64,000 bases of DNA from NCBI GenBank assembly GCA_023159155.1, contig JAJNNX010000039.1, positions 372,001-436,000 of the forward strand, read 5' to 3'. This document shows positions 1 to 13,329 of this stretch, one piece after another. The translations under genes were made by a program, and so were the position numbers. Each line of letters begins with the position of its first letter. Position 1 is the first letter of the stretch. The DNA is from Ustulina deusta (Eukaryota > Ascomycota > Sordariomycetes > Xylariales > Xylariaceae). Below the pieces are notes generated by a model. It did no database searches. It was not told where the DNA came from and saw nothing but the letters and a program-made list of their open reading frames with translations.

Positions 1-3000
1 CAAACAAAAACTAAACAAAGGTTAAAATATAGCTAAATATAGCTAAAATATAGCTTAAATAAACTTAAATATATTTAAATATTATTTAAAATATAGCTAG
101 ATATAGCTAAAATATAGCTTAAATAAATTATAATATAGCTTAAATAAGCTAAAAATATTAAAATATAAATAAAATAATTAAAAAAAATTAAAAAATTATT
201 AGTAATAAAGCTTTATTATATTAAATTAAGATTTTAATTAAAATAAGCTTAAAAATTAAGTATTTAAGTTTTAATAATTTATAATTAAAAAAAAAATCTA
301 TTAATTAGCAAGCAATATTTCTTTAAATTTAAAAACTAAAAAAATAAATATAATTAAAATCTATAGATCTAGTACTACGTATTATAATAATATTATTTTA
401 ATTAGTTTAGATCTATTATAAAGCAATACTTATTACTTATATTTTTGTTTTTATTTTTTATTTTTGTGCTATTTTTTTATTTTTAGGAACCTGCTTTAAA
501 ATAGCAATTTTATTATTGCTTTATAAGCAGATTAATTAAAGAATATATAAAATAACATATAATAATCCTTATTTAATTAGCCTAAATTAAGAACTTTTTT
601 GGGCTGTTTTATTTATTTAAATTTTTATTTTTATTTTTTTAGGTTATTATAATATATAAATAAATATACTTAGTATTACTTATATAATATTTGCAGTCCG
701 GCTAGCTAACTAAATAGATATAATTGCTACAAGTATTAAATTATAAAAGATTTGTTAATTTATATTTAAAAAATAGCTATATTTTAAAACAACTGTTATT
801 TTTAAATTTTTAGAATTAATAAATATATAATTAATAAAAAATAAAATTAAAAGTTCTAGTTAATTAAATAGCAAGTACTATTATTTATATTAGATAATTA
901 AGTATTATAAAGAAATATTTACTAAATAAGCTATTATAATATAGCTTAATATAAAAAGGTATAAGTTTGCTAGTAAATATTATAATTGCTTTAAATATAA
1001 CTTTATTATTAAATATTATAAAAAATAAAAAATAAAAATTTTAATATATATATTAATTAGTAGTATAGCTATTTAAAGCTTTAATAATAAAATAATAAAA
1101 AATTTAATAATTATTATTAAATATTTTTATTAGTTATATACAAAAATTAAAAAAGAAATATAAAGCTTATTTGTTTATATTAATTAAAAAAGCTATAATA
1201 TTTATTTTAATTATATTTAAAAGTTTTTTTTTAAATAACGCATAGTTTTATTAATTTATTAAAGTTCTTTAGTAATACTATATATTTTAAAATTATAGCT
1301 CTAAAAAATATATATATTTAAAAAAAATATAACTAAAATTATTAAAGCTATATTAAATCTTAACTAGAAATATATAATATATTATAATTTAGTATTAAAT
1401 AATAATAAAAATAGTATAGTAGTTATTTTAAAAATATAATTTATATACTAATTAGCTTAATTAAAATATTTATTAGCTCTAGCATATATTATTTTAATTA
1501 ATATTTAACTATTAAAGCTTTTTTTATAACTTAGTTTTTTTTTAATTAATTATAATAAAAAATCAGGATTATATAAGCTAACTTAAAATAAAAAATCTTT
1601 ATAATTAAAAAAAAAAAAATTAAATATTAGGTTTACTAGTAGTAAAGTAATATAACTAAAAATAATATATAAGATTTAATATATATAATAATAAATTAAT
1701 TAATATAAAAGCTTTAAATATACTCCGATTAGTAATATTTGCTTTTTTTTAGATTGCTTGAATTTTTAGATTAATTTATAAAACAATTAAAACTTAAAGC
1801 TTTAACTGCTTATTAGCGATCTAACTAAACATAAATATATTTATATAGTATTTAGTATAGCTAATATAAAAATAGTAATTATATAGCAAACAAAAATAAC
1901 TAAAAAAAACTAATATATATTTTTTGCTTTAAAACAATTAATTATTAGATATTATAAAAAATAACAAAAAATAAAAATATATATTATAATATATTATATA
2001 TAAACTAATTATTATAGATCAAATAAATAAAGTTAGAAGTATAAAAAAGTATAAGTATAAATATAGTTTATATAAAAAAATAAGTAAGTAAATTAAAAAA
2101 AAACAGCTAATTTGCATAAAACTAATAAATATTATTTTTTATAAAGTAATATAAGTAGAGGAGCTCTAATTAGCATTTTTCTTTAATAATAACTTATATT
2201 AGAAAAGAACTAATAAAGCCTTTATAAAAAAGTAATATAGATTAACCAGACCTATATTAGCTTAGTAAACCTTATACTTAATTTTTAATTATTTATTTTT
2301 TAGTTAATATATTTTATATTATTAATTTTTATATTTTATTTATTAATATATAAACTATATATTTGTTATATTTTATTTATATTTTTAATTATTAATAAAT
2401 AAAACTAATACTTTATTTTAATATTAAAACTATTATATAATTAGCTTATTTTAGTATTATTACTTTAAATTATTATATTTAAAATATTTTAATTAATTTA
2501 TTTAAAGTATTATTAAAAAAATCTAAAAAATATATATGTTTTTTTTAATAATATTATTACTATTATGCTATTTAAGCCGGTATAATATATATTACTAAAT
2601 AAACTATTATATATAAGTTATTATAATAAAAAACTACTATTTTATTTTTATTAAAAATATAAAAATATTTTATATAACTACAAAACTCCTTCGGGTATTA
2701 TAACTTGAGCTTTTTATAACTTGTTTAAACCTAGACTAATTAATATATTTTAAAAAGCATAATAGCATTAGTAGCTAAATATATTAGAAGTTAGTACATT
2801 AATTATTGTAGTAATTAGTTATTTTAAACTATAAATAGTATTTAAAAGTATTTTTATATAGATATTTTTTTAGGCTTAAAACAAAAGTTTTAATAAGAAC
2901 TATTTTATTTTTTAATTTTTTAAAAAACAAAATAAATCTACTAGTTTTATAATATTTAAAATAATTAAAGCAACTAAAGCTAAGCATATTCCTAATTATT

Positions 3001-6000
3001 AGTTTGTTATAATTTATAATATTAAATAAAAAATACTATATATTATAAATTTTATTAATAATAATATAATAATTAATACTTATTAAAAAATTTTTATTAT
3101 TTTTAATTATATTTAAGAATTATTATTTAATAGTTACCCGCCCGGACTTAAGTTTACAATATTAATTTTTAATATTTAATAAAATAATAGCTAGTACTAT
3201 AGTTATTTTTGCAGGACTTATATACTTTTAGCCTTTTATAAGCTAAAGTTTTAAAAAAAAAATAAATATTATAAATAAAAAACCCTGCAATTTAAACAAA
3301 AATATATAAAATAATTTGTTAAAATATTACAAAAACTATATTATAGTTTATATAAAAAAGCTAGTTTTAGATTTCTAGTTATAAATTTAATTAATTTAGC
3401 TAGCCTAGCCAATCTTTTAATAAAATTAGTTAATTTTTTAGCTAATTATTTTATTTATTAATTTCTAACCTATAAAACTTTACTTAAAGTATTATAAATA
3501 TTTGTAAGATTTAATTACAAAAATATATAATTAGTATAACCTAAAATATAAAAATATTTTATTATTATTATAATACTTAGTAGCTAATAGAATTAGGATT
3601 TTTATTAATATGTCTTTTTATAACAATTACTAATATATAAATAATAAATTTTTTAAAAAATAACCGATCTTTTTTTTTATTTCTAAAAATATTTAAATAA
3701 TTAATAGTTTTAGTGTTTGGATTATTAATATAATAATTAAACAGAAATAATATACTTAGGCTAATATTATAAATATTAAGGTATAACTTACTATTTAGCT
3801 CTATAAACTAAATATAAAAATAGTTTATAAATAATTATTTAGATTATTTAATTATTTTATAGCTTAATTTATAAAACTTAACAAAAAAGTAGTTATAATT
3901 ATATTAATTTTTAAAGTTAGATAAGTAATACTTAGTAGGTTTAAGCTTTTTAAAACAAGTAGCAACCAATCAAATTATTTTTTTGTTATAGTTATTAATA
4001 AATAAGAACAAACTATTTATTTTATTAATTTAGTTCTTAAGCAAAATAAAAAATATTAATAATTTATTTATAATTGCTAGATATAAGTTTTTAAAAATAT
4101 TATTAATTAATAGACTTTAAAGCTGCTTTTTAATATATTTTTTTTGTTTTATATATATAACTTTTTTATATATATCTAAAATAATTAGTAGAGCTATAGT
4201 TTAGTATATATTATTTATATAGTATTGCTTTTTAAATATTTAGGTATTTTTTTAAAAAATTTATAACCTAGTAGTTAAAAGTTAACGCTTAATAATCTAG
4301 TAGTAAGCATTAAAATTATAACAAATTGCTTAAATATTATTAAAAAAATAGAATTATATATTAGGATTATAATTATTAAAATAAAGCTTTTTTTTTAGTT
4401 AATATTATTTAAAACAAAAAAACAATTAGTAATTATTTTATTTTATAAAGCTAATTAATTAATAAATAATAATATAAATATATAAAATATATTTTATAAA
4501 TTTTTTTTTTAAATTAAGTTAGATTTTTTTATAATAAATTTTTTTATTTTTTAATTTATTTATAAAAAAACAATAGTTACTAGATTGCTTAAAAAGTTAA
4601 TATAAAGCTAATTAAAAAATATTTTAGTAGCTATACTTAAGTTTAAAAAATCTAGTTAGAAATATAAATATTTTAATATATTTAATTTTAGTAAGTAATA
4701 TTAACTTTTTTTTAATAGCAAAAAAACTTAAGCTATAATTTATAAAAAACTTATTTACTAGTAAATTTTTTCTATGTTTTAAAAAAATAATATATATAGT
4801 AATATAAAAAGTTATTTTATACTAAACTTTTTTATTAAATAAAAGTTCTAGAAAAAATATAATTTATAAATATATATAGTTAATTAAAAAAATACTAAAA
4901 AACTTAAAAATTAAAAAACTACTTAAAAAGCGCTAAATATATAAAAAAAATAAAAAATTAAATTATTAAAAATAAATATAAAAATTAAAAAAGCCCAGTA
5001 ATAAAAATTTAAAAAAAATAAATAACTAATTAGTTATAGTTTAAATTAGTTATTATAATCTAAAAATAAAATCCTAATAATTTAGGAAGTTTATAGTAGG
5101 GCTAGTATATATGTATAGGAAATAGGTCTTTAGTTATAAAATAGAATATATTTTTAAAAACTTCGGAAATTATAAAATAAAAAGTATAAAAAACGCGCGT
5201 TTTTATTTAAAGCTATAAAATTTTTTTTTTTTTAGCAGGCATAAATAAACAAATAATTAATACAAAATACTAAATAGGAGTTAAAGATTTGTTTTTATTA
5301 ATTAATTATTGCGTTTTTATTTATATTTATATATTAGATCTTGACCTAATCTATACAAAGATCCGCGAGTTAGAAAACGTAGTCTAATACAGAAAGATTA
5401 GGTAGGTTTGGTTGGTTTTAGTGTGCGATACGCCGATTAGGAGCCCTGCTCTATTTCATTATTATATATTAATATAACTTATATATTCTTAAAATAACTT
5501 TAAATAAACAAAATAAAAATATTAATAAGCTAATTAATAATAATAAAGTTATAGGTCTAATTATTAAACAAAGTTTTAAACTGCTAATTTTTAAATAAAT
5601 TACGATTTATATTTAAAAACTATTAATTTTAAATATTAATTTTTTTAAAAATAAGTAGTAGTAGTAAAGCAATATTTCTATTACTAATATATTTAAAAAA
5701 ATATTATTTATTTGTTTTTTTTAATATTTTTTTAAAGCTATATATATTAAAGCTTTATAAATAATTTAATAACTTTTTTTTACGTTTTAGTTAATATTTA
5801 TTTTATTAGTATTAAAAAATTGTTTTAAAAATATATTTACTAGTTTAAAAGCTTTAAAATATTCAAAAAATAGTTTAATATTAATTATAATTGCTTTATT
5901 AATATATAAATAGTTAATAAATATTAATTTAGTAGTTTTTAGCTTAGGATTGCAAAAAAAAAAAATATATATATTATAACTTTTTAAATATTTTAAAGTT

Positions 6001-6392
6001 TTTTAAAACTAATAATATATGTTTAGCTATATATCTAAATTTAATTATTAAAAATATAAAGCTTAGCTTAGCTTAACTTATAGCTTAATTAGTTAGTTTA
6101 GTTTTAAACTATATAAATAAGATTTAAAAATATTAATATAACTATTTTTTAATTAAAATATTATTAAAGCAGCAATATATATATAACTAGTTAATACTTT
6201 ATTAAATAGCTGTTTATTTTTATAAAGTATTAAATTAAACAGTACGAACTATAGTTATTATATATTATTAGTTGCTATATAAAAGCATTGCAATAAAAAA
6301 GAGTTAATTCTAAAAAAAATAAAAGTAAAAAAAAAATATAAGAACTAAACGTAGTTGCATTATTTAATAATTTTTAATTAAGGTGGTTGGGG
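1..6392. repeat. AT-rich RIP-type block, gene-free
   Basis: The tract is almost wholly A and T with TAA/TAG/TTA everywhere and no open frame of note in any direction. This is what RIP leaves of repeated DNA in Pezizomycotina: CpA goes to TpA until coding capacity is lost. I see no intact element ends. A few patches escaped, chiefly about 5335-5456, which keeps CG dinucleotides and normal base composition, and small islands near 2690-2710 and 3138-3150. The block runs off the left edge, so a flanking terminal repeat could lie outside. It is probably one or more dead retroelements, by analogy with the LTR element at 30129-37254, but the family cannot be read. Confidence 0.8.
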
Positions 6393-7036
6393 TTAGTAGC
6401 GCGTTTTTAGCTGGGTCGCGATGGGGTGGTTCGCAAGGGGGGGTGTTAGCTTATGAGTTTTGTTTCGCGCCAACCTTTTGCCGATTCGAATCACAGAATG
6501 CAACTTTTTTAGGCGCCAGAAATCCTCGTCGTGTCCAGTCACGAGTGAACCACCTGCATTGACGGAGTTGCTGAATTTCAACGGGTGTAACAGACTGAGC
6601 GGGTTCGGCAGTTCCAGCGTGGCAAGATGAATTTTCAGGGAAGTCTACAAAGTAAACAAAACAGCAATCGGGATTGCCATAGTATGTAAACATGGAATTA
6701 ATAACCTCTGAGAGTTCAGCACTCCTCTTCCTATCGATACCTACAGTTTTACGAGATTACTCTATTCGCTTTGGACTGCCTTATAAGTTCGTACAGTTCG
6801 CATCTACCCACAGATACTCCAGGCTATCTGCCCGCGCCTGCTGACACGCAGCGATGATCTTCCTGTAGCCGGTCCTCGCGACCGCTACCTAGGTCTTTAT
6901 CGTGCCATTCCTAGAAGGTGACCCCGTCCTCCCACCAGGTATGCGACAATATGGCGTATCTCGGGATCGCACACCTGAAGAATTCTTCTAGGGTAAGGGT
7001 TCGTGTATTGATGAGTCTCTTGATGTGTTAGACCTG
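6393..7036 (-). pseudogene. HET-domain (heterokaryon incompatibility) relic, N-terminal part
   Basis: Read on the minus strand from about 7036, broken frames give the classic order of a HET domain (PF06985). LINTRTLTLEEFF is followed by IPRYAILSHTWWEDGVTF, then a frame giving ACQQARADSLEYLWVDANC, then RSAELSEVINSMFTYYGNPD and CRWFTRDWTRRGFLAPKKV. An in-frame TAG at 6911-6913 follows VTF, where the family usually has Gln; CAG to TAG is a RIP-type CpA to TpA change. At least two frame shifts separate the blocks. HET proteins trigger cell death on fusion of unlike strains. This copy cannot make protein; no C-terminal half was found next to it. The family is well supported by the motif order; exact ends are approximate. 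Confidence 0.75.
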
Positions 7037-9639
7037 CGAGGCAATGAGAGTAAAGCAAAATGATTTCGAAAGATTCACCGAATATGCTGCTTTTCTCTTG
7101 CGGGGTATAAGTATACGGCCAGTAAAGCCACCATAAAACTACCCTGGCGCTCTATGAACAGGTGGAAAAAGCCATCAGGCAAGCCACTGCCAAGACATAC
7201 TCCACGATCATACCTAGTTCTGGTATCTGTCAGGATCTGCATTCAAGGCTCGGAAACGTTCGACCTTCTGAGCCGTCGATTCAAATAACTTACTGTAACA
7301 GAGTTGTATTTCAGTGGAACGAAGTTCAGATATCCTATTATATCGCGTGGCCGAATTTGGATTTAAAAATCAAGATAGACAATGGTCACTGTTTGGGTCT
7401 CGACCTGATCAAGACTTTATCCCATCGTAGCGTTCTCTAATATGCCGTTTCTATCTATTTCGGCCTATGAAGCGCATAATAATGCTAGATAATAACAACA
7501 TGCATGCAACAACAAATCGAGTGAGCTACAGGGTTGGAATACTTTCGTCTTAAAAAGCGACTTGTGGCTATACTTTTAGTCTTTAAGCCTACGACGCAGT
7601 TTAGTCAACTAACACTTTCATAGTCATTCGGGATATTAAAGTTTGCGTCACTTATACTGTAAGCATAAAATATTCCTAGTTAACAAACCATACTGATATC
7701 TGTTAGGGGAAAGGAGCGAGATTGACATGGCATGTACTGTTTACGCTTAAACGAACGTCAGGCGCTGGAGGGGAAAAGGAGTACCTAATACGAAATATAC
7801 ATGCAATGTAACCGCCAAAATGCCAAGATCAAATCACTACCTCTGCAGTAAGAGGGCGGTGCGCGATGATATTGCTTAAGCTCTCTCGGCTATGCAGACA
7901 TCGGCGAAAAAGAAGGTTTGAGAGTATTAGTTGAAATAATGAGAATGTAATAGCAACGTTGATGGTCTATTCGAATTGAAGGGCTTAATAACTGAATAAA
8001 GAACAATCTAGATCCCCTTACACCAAATCATTGTGCCGACGTGGAGAAGCTGTCTGATGGATTCGGCCGGCGGGCGGACTTACTAGCATGTAGGGACCGG
8101 CTCCACCCGAGTATGCGTGCAGAATGGACAACGGAACTCTGGGAACTCCGAGCTCGATCGGATGTACCTAGATCTAGTATACACCCCACTAAGGAGATTG
8201 TCGGCATCAGGGAGATTGCTGCACTTGCACGGACTTAGCCCCGAAGATTTCTTCAGGTCTGTGTACCCTCCGCAAGATGTCTTCTTGTCATTGCCAGTTC
8301 CCGCATATCTAATTTTTATTACCTATTCGTTTATTTTAAAGGAAGAAATCTGACGACGCCGAGACTGCGAGATGTAGTGTATTCTTCTAGCTGCTATGAG
8401 CTGATGAGAGAAACAGGCCTGTTGAAAAGCGCCCCATTGTGTCGTGTGCTGTACACTCGATGGTTGCCTAAGCATTTTCTAGTGTATATCTCGAAGACGA
8501 CTTAGATCTCGGGTCTAACCTTAGGGGGTTGCCTAAATTAGTATCATGCGGCGCTAGATTAAATGAAGCCTTGGCGTCCAGGTTTAGCAAATGTGATTCT
8601 CGACCACGTCTTCCCGTTAAAGTCAGATGCAGAACCATCACTATGATAAGATATACCTAGGTATTGAGACTAGTGAATAGAGACCGTTTAGCCTTTCACA
8701 TTGTAACTGATTTTCAAATCAGCTCATAGTGTATGCTGGTTGGAAGAATGAATCCTTTCCGCTAGGTAGGTACTTAGGCATGCTATGCTACGAATGCCGC
8801 TAGGAACCCCTGGTCAGTACCTGGTGCACGTGTATGTAAATAGGTATTGACAAGGAGGGCTGATTAGTTCATTTGAGAGGTCCCTTACCTCATGATGTTT
8901 CATAATGCTGAATGTTGGTATTAGGAGTTTGCTTCTATGGTTTCGTGTATGAATTTTGGTCAGCTGTGTGGTCGAGTTGGGGAACAAGCACATCATTCAT
9001 TCTTAAGCCAATGAGTCAATCGTCCGGCGACGAAAGCAGTCATAACTAGCCCTCATTCGACATGGACGATATTAGAAAGTCTCCCATTGGCCAGATTCAG
9101 AATGATGCAGAATGATGTTCTTCCCTTTATTACTAAGCGGGGCGTGAAAACGTGAAAATCGCGGCGGGTAGGGAGCGAGTGGCGGAGTTTAGGTGGAGCC
9201 CTGACGGTTCTAGGTACCAAGCTGAGCACCATGGCGGCGGAGATCCGCCCTCCACAGACGACAATTTGGGATGCAGGCGGCCAATCAGAAACCATGAGCT
9301 CCGCTTGGTCTGCCTGAATAACAGGGACACAACAATCTGGGTGGAGTTACGGGGTTAAGATGTGCCCCAATCTGACAACATGCGGACTGTAGAACAAGCC
9401 CGAGACTCCTTTCTGGGGTGTTGAGACAGTGGCATAGGGCAATTTTGCGTAAATCCAGGGCCGTGGGGCAGACACCAAAATGTTGCTATTTAATGTTGTC
9501 TGCCCGTGGGCAACCACGCCCCGGACATTCAAGCACACTCAGCCATCACCAACGACCACGAGCCAACGCCCTGCTTCTCCGTGCCCCCAATCCAGCTTGG
9601 CATCATCGACCACGCGGGAAACTAACAGGACATCTGTGC
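7037..9639. other. Intergenic, nothing recognised
   Basis: About 2.6 kb of normal-composition DNA. Open frames here are short (under 100 codons), several start only at GTG or TTG, and none shows a motif, splice-linked continuation or codon pattern I recognise. The last few hundred bases must include the promoter of the MFS gene that starts at 9640. Confidence 0.5.
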
Positions 9640-11736
9640 ATGCTGGAAAACACATCGCATCTCCCAATGCCAACAACGCCCGAGGGACAACCGCCTTCTG
9701 TGGCGTCCCAACTCCAAGCCCCGAGCACAGACAGCATGATTGGCTACGAGAAAGATGGTAGGTCGACGTTGTCGAGTCGGGATCAGCCAGCATCAAGTTC
9801 CCTGAGCTCAAAAACCTCAGTCGTTGAGGGTGGAGCGCCGGCCGAACACGATGGGGAGAAGACCGAGAACCTCGCAAAGGTCCAGACAGCTCGGACGCAA
9901 AACGGCAGCCCCTTACAGCCCACCGAGACAAGAGAGGATGGCACAGAATACCCCAAGGGAGCGAAGCTCCTCCTGATCTCGGTGGCATTGTGTCTCAGCG
10001 TTTTTCTCACTGCACTTGAGTGAGTCTCTCCGCAGCTGCGAACTGTGAACAACAGACGGAAACTAACTCGACAAATCAGCAACTCCATCATTGCCACAGC
10101 CATACCGGCTATCGCCAAACAATTCCACAGCCTCGAGGATGTCGGCTGGTACGGAAGTGGTAAGTCCCCATCTATCTACTATTCGGCTTCCGCCCGAGAC
10201 GGAAATGTCACACGAACTGACTAACACGGCGAACTAGCCTATCTCCTCACCACCGCCGCTCTTCAGCTACTGTTCGGAAAGTTCTACACCTTCCTAAGCA
10301 TCAAATGGGTCTACATGACCGCCATCTTCATCTTCGAAGTGGGCAGTTTAATCTGCGGCGTCGCTCAAAACTCGGTAACCCTCATTATCGGTCGAGCTGT
10401 CGCTGGCCTGGGCTCTGCCGGCCTCTTCTCCGGCGCCCTTTTGATTCTCGCCCACAGTGTCCCGCTGGCTACGCGACCTTTATACACGTACGCTACCTGG
10501 CTCTCGACCCCGTTCCTTTGGCACACGCACTGACTATTATACAGTGGCCTCATTGGCGGTGTTTACGGAGTTGCCTCCGTCGCCGGTCCTCTGCTCGGTG
10601 GCGTCTTCACGGACAAAGTGGTATGTTTCTACCGCCCTGCGCAAACCGTAATCACATTGCAATTGGCTAACGCCAGTTTTTAGACATGGCGATGGTGTTT
10701 CTACATCAACCTTCCAATCGGTGCCGTTACTCTTGTCGTCATCGGTTTTTTCTTCCCGGACCCCGTGAAAAGGAAGCAGCCGGTCCAGGAGACTTTCATG
10801 GAGCGCTTCATACGCTTCGATCCTCTCGGCACGTTGATTTTTATCCCCGCCATCGTCTCCCTCTTGCTTGCTCTCCAGTGGGGCGGCACAACATACCCTT
10901 GGAACAATGGGCGAATCATCGGGCTGTTCGTGGTGTTCGGCGTGCTCATCATCGCCTTCCTCTTCATCCAATGGCGCCAGCAGGAGAATGCGACGGTACC
11001 CCCTCGCATCTTCAGTCAACGCACCGTCTACACAGGCAGCTTTTTCGCCTTCACGGTCGGCTCCGCCTTCTTCCTCTTCATCTATTATATCCCTATTTGG
11101 TTCCAAGCTGTCCAGGGTGTCTCGGCTGTCAACTCTGGAATTCGCAACCTACCGTTGCTTCTCAGCGTCGTCGTCGCTTCTCTCTTCGCTGGTGGTCTGA
11201 TCACGACCTTCGGTTACTACACTCCCTTCATGATTCTCTGCAGCATCTTAGCTTCTATCGGTGGCGGTTTGTTGACTACGTGGAAGCCTGATGTCAGCTC
11301 TGGGGTTTGGATCGGGTACCAGATTCTCTTCGGCCTTGGCGTCGGCTTCGGCCTACAGCAACCGCTCATTGCCGTGCAGACGGTCCTGGGTATCGACGAC
11401 GTCCCCATCGGAACATCGGTGATTGCTTTCATGCAGACTCTTGGTGGCGCGCTCTTCGTTTCCGTCGGTAACAGCGTATTTAATAATAAGTTGATCGAGG
11501 AGCTGACAAAGCGCTTGCCTTCGGTCAACCCCCAGGACGTGATTAGCGTTGGGAGCACCAACTTACAGAAAGTACTGCCGGCCGACATTCTTCCTCAAGT
11601 TATTCTCTCGTACAACAATGCCCTGACAACGTCGTTCATCGTCGCCACCGCGCTCGCTGCCGTTTCTATCTTTGGGGCTGCGTTCATAGAGTGGAAGAGT
11701 GTCAAGGGCAAGAAGATCGAGGCAGGCCTTGCATAA
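9640..11736 (+). CDS. MFS multidrug-type transporter, DHA14-like
   Basis: Five exons: 9640-10019, 10080-10159, 10238-10487, 10545-10620, 10684-11736. They join in phase to 612 aa; ATGs at 9667 and 9736 are alternative starts. After a long Ser/Thr-rich cytosolic leader come the family landmarks: [15 protein letters not shown] (TM1), [32 protein letters not shown] (motif C region), [19 protein letters not shown] and INLPIGA, then hydrophobic helices to the C-terminus. Donors are GTGAGT, GTAAGT, GTACGC and GTATGT. The protein should sit in the plasma membrane as a proton-coupled exporter of the 14-TM drug/secondary-metabolite class, like pumps in mycotoxin clusters. No biosynthetic gene lies beside it, so the substrate is unknown; it is 40 kb from the diterpene cluster. 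No stop or frame break was seen, so it looks functional. Confidence 0.92.
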
Positions 11737-12692
11737 ACAACTCGAAGTCGAACAAGCGAACCAGGCATTTTACTACTTGTATAAAATTAATTCACTTTGT
11801 TCTTTCTGACTGGGAAAAGGTAATGCGTCTAGAATAGAGCATTCGGCGGTAGAGAAGGTTGTGTTTCACAGCATTGCGGTCGGCGTTGGTGGGAAGACAT
11901 TACGGCTTGCATCACTTGCAATGCCTTCATGGTTGGACATTATCATAGATGATCGCATTATAATGAGGGGATATAGAGCCCTCTTCTGGTAGTAATACAC
12001 AAAGTCACCACTTTCTCAAATTCGCTGTCCTGTTATCCTTGCAGTACCCCACATCCTATGTCGTAGAGACATACCTAAAAGACTGTTATGAATTAATTCC
12101 TAGGCACCCATGCACGTTGGCTTGGTAATCTAGAAAGAATAGCTTCCAATGTGCCCTTCTCTCGCCGAGGTGAATGGATATCCTTCGATCTTAATCTTTT
12201 ACGAAAAGGAGTTGGTGTTTGCTCGCCGGCTATCAGACGAGCCGCTTCACTAGCCAATAATCCAGCCTATCAGGTAGCAGCACAGGTTCTACTGGTTCGA
12301 TTGAAACGTCTCCCTTACTGACAACAAAGCGCGCCGACCAATCTCACAACCAGCTGTTACAACCGTGACACCTTTTGTCTTACGTAGCTGTGACTTCCCT
12401 ACAAACTGTTTTTAAAAAGGACTGTCAGGGTGTACACGATTAACATATCCAACAAGTACCTAGGTACCTCAGGTGATTTAGGTAGCCAGCTGCTAACACC
12501 CCTTGCATGCAGGCTTCCACTCTGCTCTTTTTTATCTCAAACTTCTTCCTCTTCTATGCTAAAACTTCACTAAGCCACCCACAACAGATTTTTTCCATTT
12601 ATCCATCAGAATAATCTGTGCTCTCCTACTGCCCCCAGCAATACCACCAACTGCCACCAGCAAGGTGTAAATTACTTCAGATTATCACTGTT
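11737..12692. other. Intergenic, nothing recognised
   Basis: Spacer between the MFS stop and the BTB fragment. No open frame of interest. It must contain the MFS terminator and, at its right end, the pyrimidine-rich leader before the BTB start. Confidence 0.5.
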
Positions 12693-13307
12693 ATGATGGG
12701 TACTAAACGTCAGCACAGCATGACAATATCCAGTTATGACGAAGAGTACGTATTACACTTCCCAAAATCGATGGAGAACTCTTCTAACAAGTCCTCAAGG
12801 CTTCTGGTGTCAGGAATGTTCTCGGACGTTACAGTGAAATGCGGGGATAAGACGTGGGCCCTTCATCGCAACATCCTTAGCACGCGATGCCAGTTCTTTC
12901 GAAAGGCTTTGCAGGCCAACACATTCAAGGTAATTATTTGTTGATATTAGATTCGACAAGAACTAATGCCCTCTATAGGAATCTATGGAGCAAAGCATCG
13001 AACTACATGATCAAGATCCGGTCCGCGTATATTGGGTGATATACTTCATTTACACAGGAAAGGGTCAGTAAACATCCCTGATTGTAATAAGAACATGAAG
13101 TAACTTTACCCCGTAGCGACGAGTGATCTTCGTCTACTGCTAGAAACCGATGCAACCGTAATGAAAGGTAGCGTCGAGTTATTCGCCATTGCCGATTTCT
13201 TTACTCTAGACACACCTTTCTTTCTATTTATCATCCGTGCGCAAGCTACTGTTAGTAGCATTGCGGATAATACACCAAAAACACTAATAGCGCTAAATTT
13301 TAGCTAA
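12693..13307 (+). pseudogene. BTB/POZ-domain protein, N-terminal part, C-terminus lost at a LINE
   Basis: Exons 12693-12929, 12979-13063 and 13117-13307 splice in phase to 170 aa. The in-frame GTG upstream at 12618 is not a credible start; ATGs at 12693 and 12696 are. The BTB core is clear: MFSDVTVKCGDKTWALHRNI, then RCQFFRKALQ, IELHDQDPVRVYWVIYFIYT and LFAIADFFTLDTPFF. Fungal BTB proteins of this type normally go on for another 100 or more residues. Here the frame ends soon after SIADNTPK, where sequence with LINE character begins. BTB domains mediate dimerisation and cullin-3 binding; the fungal members are mostly uncharacterised. A matching C-terminal piece lies at 19601-20161 beyond the LINE. 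Confidence 0.7.
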
Positions 13308-13329
13308 TTTCTACAAAACACTAAGGGTC

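Noticed and set aside
1..6392. AT-rich block as a mitochondrial DNA insert or centromere
   Set aside because: No mitochondrial gene, tRNA or satellite periodicity is visible; RIP of repeats explains it and the similar block at 30-37 kb.
9640..11736. MFS transporter as part of the diterpene cluster
   Set aside because: It lies 40 kb away beyond many unrelated relics; the cluster has its own MFS gene at 58000-60016.
12618..12692. Upstream extension of the BTB frame
   Set aside because: It opens at GTG and adds low-complexity residues; two ATGs at 12693 and 12696 are better starts.
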